DNA of 17,942 nucleotides from an uncultured Collinsella sp. (lineage in GTDB: Bacteria > Actinomycetota > Coriobacteriia > Coriobacteriales > Coriobacteriaceae). The position numbers were made by a program, and so were the translations under genes. Location: positions 1-17,942 of the forward strand of contig CATXJW010000038.1 of assembly GCA_958370325.1 (NCBI GenBank). The letters are read 5' to 3'. Positions 13,767-17,942 of the stretch are shown here, one piece after another. How positions within the stretch are numbered: position 1 is the stretch's first letter; each line of letters starts with the position of its first letter. The notes under the pieces are model-generated. The model was given only the letters and a program-made list of their open reading frames with translations, had not been told where the DNA came from and did not search any database.

Positions 13767-15994
13767 TACGCCTCCGGCACCTCACCAGTCGCCAGGATCT
13801 GCTCGAGCGCGTCCTCGTCCAGCACGGGCACACCCAGCTGCTCGGCCTTGGTAAGCTTGGAGCCCGCTTTGGGGCCGGCGACCAGATAGCTCGTCTTCTT
13901 TGACACGCTACCCGAAACCTTGGCGCCGAGTACCTTGAGCGCCGCACCCGCCTCGTCGCGCGTGCGGTTGACGAGCGTGCCGGTGAGCACGAAGGTCAGA
14001 CCCGCAAGCGGCTGTGCGTCGGCGAGCTCGCCCGCCACGCCAGCTTCGGCCGCGGCTTGCGCATGAGCGGCGCCCAAGTCGACCTCGAGCGAAAGGCCCG
14101 CTTGGCGCAGACGTTCCAGCACGGCAAGGTTCTCGGGCACGGCCAGGAACTGCTTGACGCTCGCCGCAATCTTGGGACCGATGCCCTCGCACTCGGCGAT
14201 ATCCTCTTCGCTCGCCAAGATAAGCTTGTCAATCGACAGGAATCGCTCGGCGATGACCTCGCCCACGCTCTTGCCCACATGGCGGATGCCCAGGGCAAAC
14301 AGCACGCGACCGAGCGGCTGGCTCTTGGACTTGTTGAGCTCGGCGATGATTTTCTCGGCCGTCTTGAGGCCCACCGGGATGGGGTCGCCCTTCTTGACGC
14401 CCTTTTTGCTATTGGAGCTGGCATAGGTGCGTCCCGTGTCCAGTCCGGCGATATCGTCCACCGTAAGCTGGTAGAAGTCCGCGACATCGTGGATCAGGCC
14501 AGCGGCAATCATCTTGTCGACAATCTCGTCGCCCAGGCCGTCGACGTCCATGCAGCCGCGGCTCACCCAGTGGAGCAAACGCTCCTTGAGCTGTGCGGGG
14601 CAGTCGATGGACACGCAGCGGTAGGCCACCTCGCCGTCCTCGTGCACCACGGGGCTGCCGCACACGGGGCAGACCTCGGGCATGTGCCAGTCGACCGAAT
14701 CGGCCGGGCGTTTGTCGAGCACCGGACCCACGACCTCGGGAATCACGTCGCCCGCCTTGTGCACGATGATGGTGTCGCCCTCGCGCACGTTTTTGCGGCG
14801 GATCTCGTCGATGTTGTGCAGCGTGGCGCGCGCGATGGTAGAGCCGGAGACCGTCACCGGGTCGAACTCGGCGACCGGCGTGAGCACACCGGTGCGGCCC
14901 ACCTGGATGCGAATTTCGCGCAGGACGGTCTGCTTTTCCTCGGGCGGGAACTTAAAGGCAATGGCCCAGCGCGGCGCGCGGGCGGTAAAGCCCAAGTCAA
15001 GCTGCTGCTGGAAGCTGTCGACCTTTACGACCACGCCATCGATGTCGTAGTCCAGGTCACCGCGATGCTCGAGGGCCTGGGCGCAGAACTCGTGGACCTC
15101 GGCCGGCGTGGCGCAGCGCGCCACGTTGGGGTTGACGCTAAAGCCGGCGCTACGCAGCCAGTCCAGAAACTCACGCTGGCTGTGGACGTGCAGCGGATCG
15201 GTATCGGCGATGGCGTAGATAAAGGTGGCCAGATCGCGGCGCGCCGTGACCTTGGGATCCTTTTGACGCAGACTGCCGGCGGCGGCGTTGCGCGGGTTGG
15301 CGAAGGGGTCGCGGCCCTCGGCATCGGCCTCGTCGTTCAGGCGCACAAAGCTGCCCTTGGGCATATAGACCTCGCCGCGCACTTCGATGGTACGCTCGCG
15401 GTCGGCGCCCATGTGGGCGAGCGCCGGCTCGGACAGGTGCATGGGCACATCCTTGATGGTACGGACGTTGAGCGACACGTCCTCGCCCGTGGTGCCATCG
15501 CCACGTGTAGCGGCGCGCACAAAGGTGCCGTTTTGGTAGGTAAGCGCCACGCCCAGACCGTCGATCTTAAGCTCGCAGGTATAGGTGACGCTGCCGGCAC
15601 CGAGCGCATCCTCGGTGCGCTGGAGCCATGCGTCGAGCTCGTCCAGATCCATGGCATCGTCCATGGAATACATGCGTGCCATATGCGTGACCGGCGTAAA
15701 CTGCTCGCTCACGTAGCCGCCCACGCGCTGGGTATAGCTGTCGGGCGTTACCAAATCGGGGTAGGCCGCCTCGATTTCCTGCAGCTCAACGAGCATTTTG
15801 TCAAAGGCAGCGTCCGTGATCTCGGGCGCGTCGAGCATGTAGTAGCGGTACGCGTGGTAATCGAGCTCGTGGCGCAGCTCGGCCGCGCGCGCTGCCGCCT
15901 GGGCACGGGCGTCGGTCGGTGCGGCGGCATCCGCGCTCGCGGGCGTTTCGGTATCGATGTCCACACCGTCACCAAACAGGCTCGATTGCTCCAT
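13766..15994 (-). CDS. ligA: NAD-dependent DNA ligase LigA
   Basis: A 742-residue bacterial DNA ligase, which seals nicks during replication and repair using NAD+. Domains are in the normal order: Ia (residues about 35-110, with DYHAYRYYMLDAP), adenylation (about 111-355, with the AMP-accepting K143 in LKIDG), then the OB fold. The four-Cys zinc finger uses C442, C445, C460 and C465. Helix-hairpin-helix repeats (about 475-640) and a C-terminal BRCT domain (about 660-742) complete it. The N-terminal 30 residues are an Ala/Asp-rich extension. ATG at 15994 is chosen because AAGGAG lies seven bases upstream, although the frame is open to 16039. The ligase overlaps a 59-codon small ORF at its end. 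It is essential in most bacteria. Confidence 0.97.
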   Translation of the reverse strand: MEQSSLFGDGVDIDTETPASADAAAPTDARAQAAARAAELRHELDYHAYRYYMLDAPEITDAAFDKMLVELQEIEAAYPDLVTPDSYTQRVGGYVSEQFTPVTHMARMYSMDDAMDLDELDAWLQRTEDALGAGSVTYTCELKIDGLGVALTYQNGTFVRAATRGDGTTGEDVSLNVRTIKDVPMHLSEPALAHMGADRERTIEVRGEVYMPKGSFVRLNDEADAEGRDPFANPRNAAAGSLRQKDPKVTARRDLATFIYAIADTDPLHVHSQREFLDWLRSAGFSVNPNVARCATPAEVHEFCAQALEHRGDLDYDIDGVVVKVDSFQQQLDLGFTARAPRWAIAFKFPPEEKQTVLREIRIQVGRTGVLTPVAEFDPVTVSGSTIARATLHNIDEIRRKNVREGDTIIVHKAGDVIPEVVGPVLDKRPADSVDWHMPEVCPVCGSPVVHEDGEVAYRCVSIDCPAQLKERLLHWVSRGCMDVDGLGDEIVDKMIAAGLIHDVADFYQLTVDDIAGLDTGRTYASSNSKKGVKKGDPIPVGLKTAEKIIAELNKSKSQPLGRVLFALGIRHVGKSVGEVIAERFLSIDKLILASEEDIAECEGIGPKIAASVKQFLAVPENLAVLERLRQAGLSLEVDLGAAHAQAAAEAGVAGELADAQPLAGLTFVLTGTLVNRTRDEAGAALKVLGAKVSGSVSKKTSYLVAGPKAGSKLTKAEQLGVPVLDEDALEQILATGEVPEA

Positions 15995-16139
15995 AGCGGC
16001 ACTCCTTCGCTCGATTTCAAACGGATACAAGAGTACCACCGGTCACCATGGCGCCGAATAACCCTTTCGAACCGCACCGAATCGGCAGCCGCCAGACTGG
16101 GGTGGATCGCGCGATCAAACCATGCCCTTGCCAGTTCTA

Positions 16140-16173
16140 AATGATCCGTTTTCCTCCGTCTCCAAGGGATCAT
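16140..16173. repeat. Short palindromic repeat ATGATCC/GGATCAT upstream of ligA
   Basis: ATGATCC (16141-16147) and GGATCAT (16167-16173) are perfect 7-bp inverted arms, 19 bases apart. The left arm and following bases match the segment at 10109-10127 within the ABC gene at 18 of 19 positions. It lies just beyond the htrA terminator on the minus strand. Confidence 0.55.
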
Positions 16174-16180
16174 CGCGAAA

Positions 16181-16216
16181 AGAGGGGCTGTCCCGCGCTG
16201 GCGGAACAGCCCCTCT
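16181..16216 (-). terminator. Rho-independent terminator of htrA
   Basis: Minus-strand arms AGAGGGGCTGT (16206-16216) and ACAGCCCCTCT (16181-16191) are perfect 11-bp complements. An inner CCGC/GCGG pair shortens the loop to four bases. TTTT follows at the 3' end on the minus strand. It starts about 27 bases past the htrA stop codon. It is the only classical terminator I find after a gene in this window. Confidence 0.8.
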
Positions 16217-16242
16217 GGCTTCGATATGTGCGATACAGCTCG

Positions 16243-17706
16243 TTAGAAACCCTGGCCGTTGCCCTGACCCTGGCCCTGCTGGCCAAGCAGCTCCTCCAGA
16301 TACTGGCGCAGCTGCTCGTCGGTAATACCGCCGTTGCCGGTATCGGTCGCGCTGTCGTTCTGCTGCTGGTTCTGCAGCTCCTCGTCGGAGCCCAGCTCAA
16401 CCGTGACCTTCTTCTCTTCCTTGCCGCGCATGAGCGTGATCTCGACCTTCTCGCCCACCTCGTGGCTGCGCAGCGCGATGATCAGGCCGTCGGCGCTCGA
16501 AATCTCATCGTCGCCCAGCTTGGTGATGACGTCGCCCTCCTGAATGCCGGCCTTGGCGGCAGGACCATCCTCAACGACGCTCGCCACATACGCGCCGCTA
16601 TCGATGCTCAACTTGTTGGTGCGGGCGTTAAGCGCATTGACGCTCGAAAGCGTAGCGCCCATGTACGGATGCACCGGCGTCTTACCGTCGATGATCTGGT
16701 CGGCAATGTTCTTGGCGTAGTTAACCGGAATGGCAAAACCCACGCCCGAGCTGGAGCCCGAGTAGCTCTCGATAAGCGAGTTGATACCCACAAGCTCGCC
16801 ATTGTCGTTGACGAGCGCGCCGCCGGAGTTGCCCGGATTGATGGCGGCATCGGTCTGGATCATGTTGGCATAGATGGTGTTGCCGCTGGTAGAGCTCATG
16901 GCCGTGGAGCGATACAGCGCCGAGACGATACCGGTGGAGACAGACTGCTCGTTGCCAAACGGCGAACCGATCGCCATGACCCACTCGCCCACGTTGAGCT
17001 TGGAGGAGTCGCCGATCTCAATCGGGGTGAGCTTGGAGGCATCGGCGTCCTTGAGCTTAATGACGGCGAGGTCGCTCGAGGCATCGTTGCCCACGAACTC
17101 GGCCTCGTACGTGGTGCCGTCGTCCATGGTAACCACGTACTGGTCATAGCCATCGACCACGTGGTTGTTGGTGAGGATGTGGCCCTCGGTATCGAGTACT
17201 ACGCCCGAGCCGACGCTGCCCGAGTTATTCGAATCGTCAGCAGACTGCGAAAGTGAGCCATTCTGGCTACCGCTCGAAGTGGCGGTGATGGAAACCACGG
17301 AGGGCAGGGCCTTGGCAGAAACGGCCTCGGCCAGCGTGGTGTCCTCGGAATCAATCGTAATCTTTTGCGTCGAGGAACCCGAAGCGCCCGCCGTCACGGC
17401 ATTCTTGCCACCACCGATATCGAGCGTGCCACTCATAATGAGTGCGATGACCAGCAGGGCGCCGCAGGCGCAGCCGGCAAGCGCTGTAATAAAGATCGGC
17501 AGCTTTTTGGTCTTGGTCTTGACCACCGTGTGCTTGTTTACAACCTGCTGGCTGCCCAGCGGCTTTCCGGTCTGCGTGTCGTAGGCCTGCACGTAGGGAA
17601 TGTTGTTGCCATCGGCAGGCGTCGACTCTACCTGCACACGCGGCTGCTGTTGGGTCTCGCCGGCGTTGCCCGCATCCTGGGGACGCTGGGAATCGTACTC
17701 GCTCAT
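16243..17706 (-). CDS. HtrA/DegP-type trypsin-like serine protease with PDZ domain
   Basis: A 487-residue membrane-anchored protease acting outside the membrane on misfolded proteins. A polar cytoplasmic N-terminus (1-68) precedes one membrane helix (69-92). The protease domain (about 125-335) has catalytic H182 in TNNHVVDG, D212 in SSDLAVIKL and S294 in GNSGGAL. One PDZ domain (about 345-440) follows. The tail (441-487) is unusual for the family: Gln- and Gly-rich, with a predicted helix ITDEQLRQYLEELLG. ATG at 17706 is chosen because AAAGGA lies about nine bases upstream; the frame is open to 17745. It is a single gene with its own terminator. A GC-rich hairpin lies 30 bases before the start codon. 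Confidence 0.95.
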   Translation of the reverse strand: MSEYDSQRPQDAGNAGETQQQPRVQVESTPADGNNIPYVQAYDTQTGKPLGSQQVVNKHTVVKTKTKKLPIFITALAGCACGALLVIALIMSGTLDIGGGKNAVTAGASGSSTQKITIDSEDTTLAEAVSAKALPSVVSITATSSGSQNGSLSQSADDSNNSGSVGSGVVLDTEGHILTNNHVVDGYDQYVVTMDDGTTYEAEFVGNDASSDLAVIKLKDADASKLTPIEIGDSSKLNVGEWVMAIGSPFGNEQSVSTGIVSALYRSTAMSSTSGNTIYANMIQTDAAINPGNSGGALVNDNGELVGINSLIESYSGSSSGVGFAIPVNYAKNIADQIIDGKTPVHPYMGATLSSVNALNARTNKLSIDSGAYVASVVEDGPAAKAGIQEGDVITKLGDDEISSADGLIIALRSHEVGEKVEITLMRGKEEKKVTVELGSDEELQNQQQNDSATDTGNGGITDEQLRQYLEELLGQQGQGQGNGQGF

Positions 17707-17735
17707 AGCTGCGATCCTTTCGTCAAATAACCAAA

Positions 17736-17759
17736 GGCCCGCCAAACATGTGGCGGGCC
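17736..17759 (-). terminator. GC-rich hairpin upstream of htrA: terminator of an upstream gene or leader attenuator
   Basis: GGCCCGCC (17736-17743) and GGCGGGCC (17752-17759) are perfect arms around an 8-base loop, extendable by one A-T pair. On the minus strand it is followed by TTTGGTTATTT, a loose T-rich tail. Only 30 bases separate it from the htrA ATG. Unless the htrA promoter lies within that gap, the hairpin is transcribed in the htrA leader. Confidence 0.5.
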
Positions 17760-17942
17760 ATCATTGTTCACGTTGAGTTGTACCCCAATATGCGGGTGCA
17801 CGTGTATGAGAACGCAATCTTTTAGGAAGGCTTAAGTTCTGGTGCAAACTCGAAAGGAACCCGCACCTGCCTCAAAACCACCACAAATGAACTGCGTCCC
17901 GAATCTTGGCCTTCTTTATTAGAAGCGAACACTAGGACGCTT
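17760..17942. repeat. Intergenic end of window with a half copy of repeat family A
   Basis: No gene is visible here. AAAACCACCACAAA (17874-17887) matches the left arm of the family A palindromes (2529-2542, 4102-4113). It is followed by GCGTCCCG instead of the usual GGTGCCTG core, and no right arm is found before the window ends. AAGCG (17923-17927) and CGCTT (17938-17942) form a small inverted repeat at the very edge. Confidence 0.45.

Overview
This window looks like chromosome of a high-GC Gram-positive gut actinobacterium of the class Coriobacteriia, most likely Collinsella or a close relative. That placement rests on gene style (GC-rich codons, two GTG starts, strong AGGAGG-like ribosome sites), a fused MoaC-MobB protein and intergenic regions crowded with palindromic repeats. 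No taxonomic marker such as rRNA is present, so it is recognition rather than proof.

Layout, left to right. 1-1112 (minus) is the 5' part of a secreted surface protein running off the left edge, relatively AT-rich and preceded by a 0.5 kb AT-rich upstream region. 1618-3929 (minus) holds a Cof-type HAD phosphatase and an MFS transporter. 4323-6684 (minus) is a two-gene molybdenum-cofactor operon, moaA followed by a moaC-mobB fusion, coupled through a ribosome site inside the end of moaA. 6920-7957 (minus) is a protein of unknown role with a DUF559/Vsr-like nuclease-fold C-terminus, bracketed by two near-identical 65-bp palindromes. 8174-11894 (minus) is a heterodimeric ABC exporter pair with a clear sigma-70 promoter, divergent from a plus-strand MATE efflux gene (12154-13500) that may have a MerR-type promoter. 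13587-15994 (minus) is ligA, ending in a coupled 59-codon small ORF. 16243-17706 (minus) is a membrane-anchored HtrA-type protease with a good intrinsic terminator.

The most unusual content is between the genes. Three 65-bp elements with perfect 19-bp inverted arms (2583, 6817, 8060) lie just 3' of three minus-strand genes. A second family (1566, 2531, 4104, half copy at 17874) shares the arm tips of the first but carries a REP-like GGTGCCTG core. A third is a roughly 100-bp stem-loop with 28-bp arms after moaC-mobB. A fourth motif occurs once between genes and once inside the ABC coding sequence. Five of the minus-strand genes (HAD, MFS, moaC-mobB, the nuclease-fold protein and the second ABC subunit) are followed by such a palindrome rather than a classical terminator.

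Functionally the region mixes housekeeping (ligA, htrA), cofactor synthesis (moa) and three separate efflux-type transporters. Nothing in it is a recognisable complete phage, transposon or CRISPR locus.
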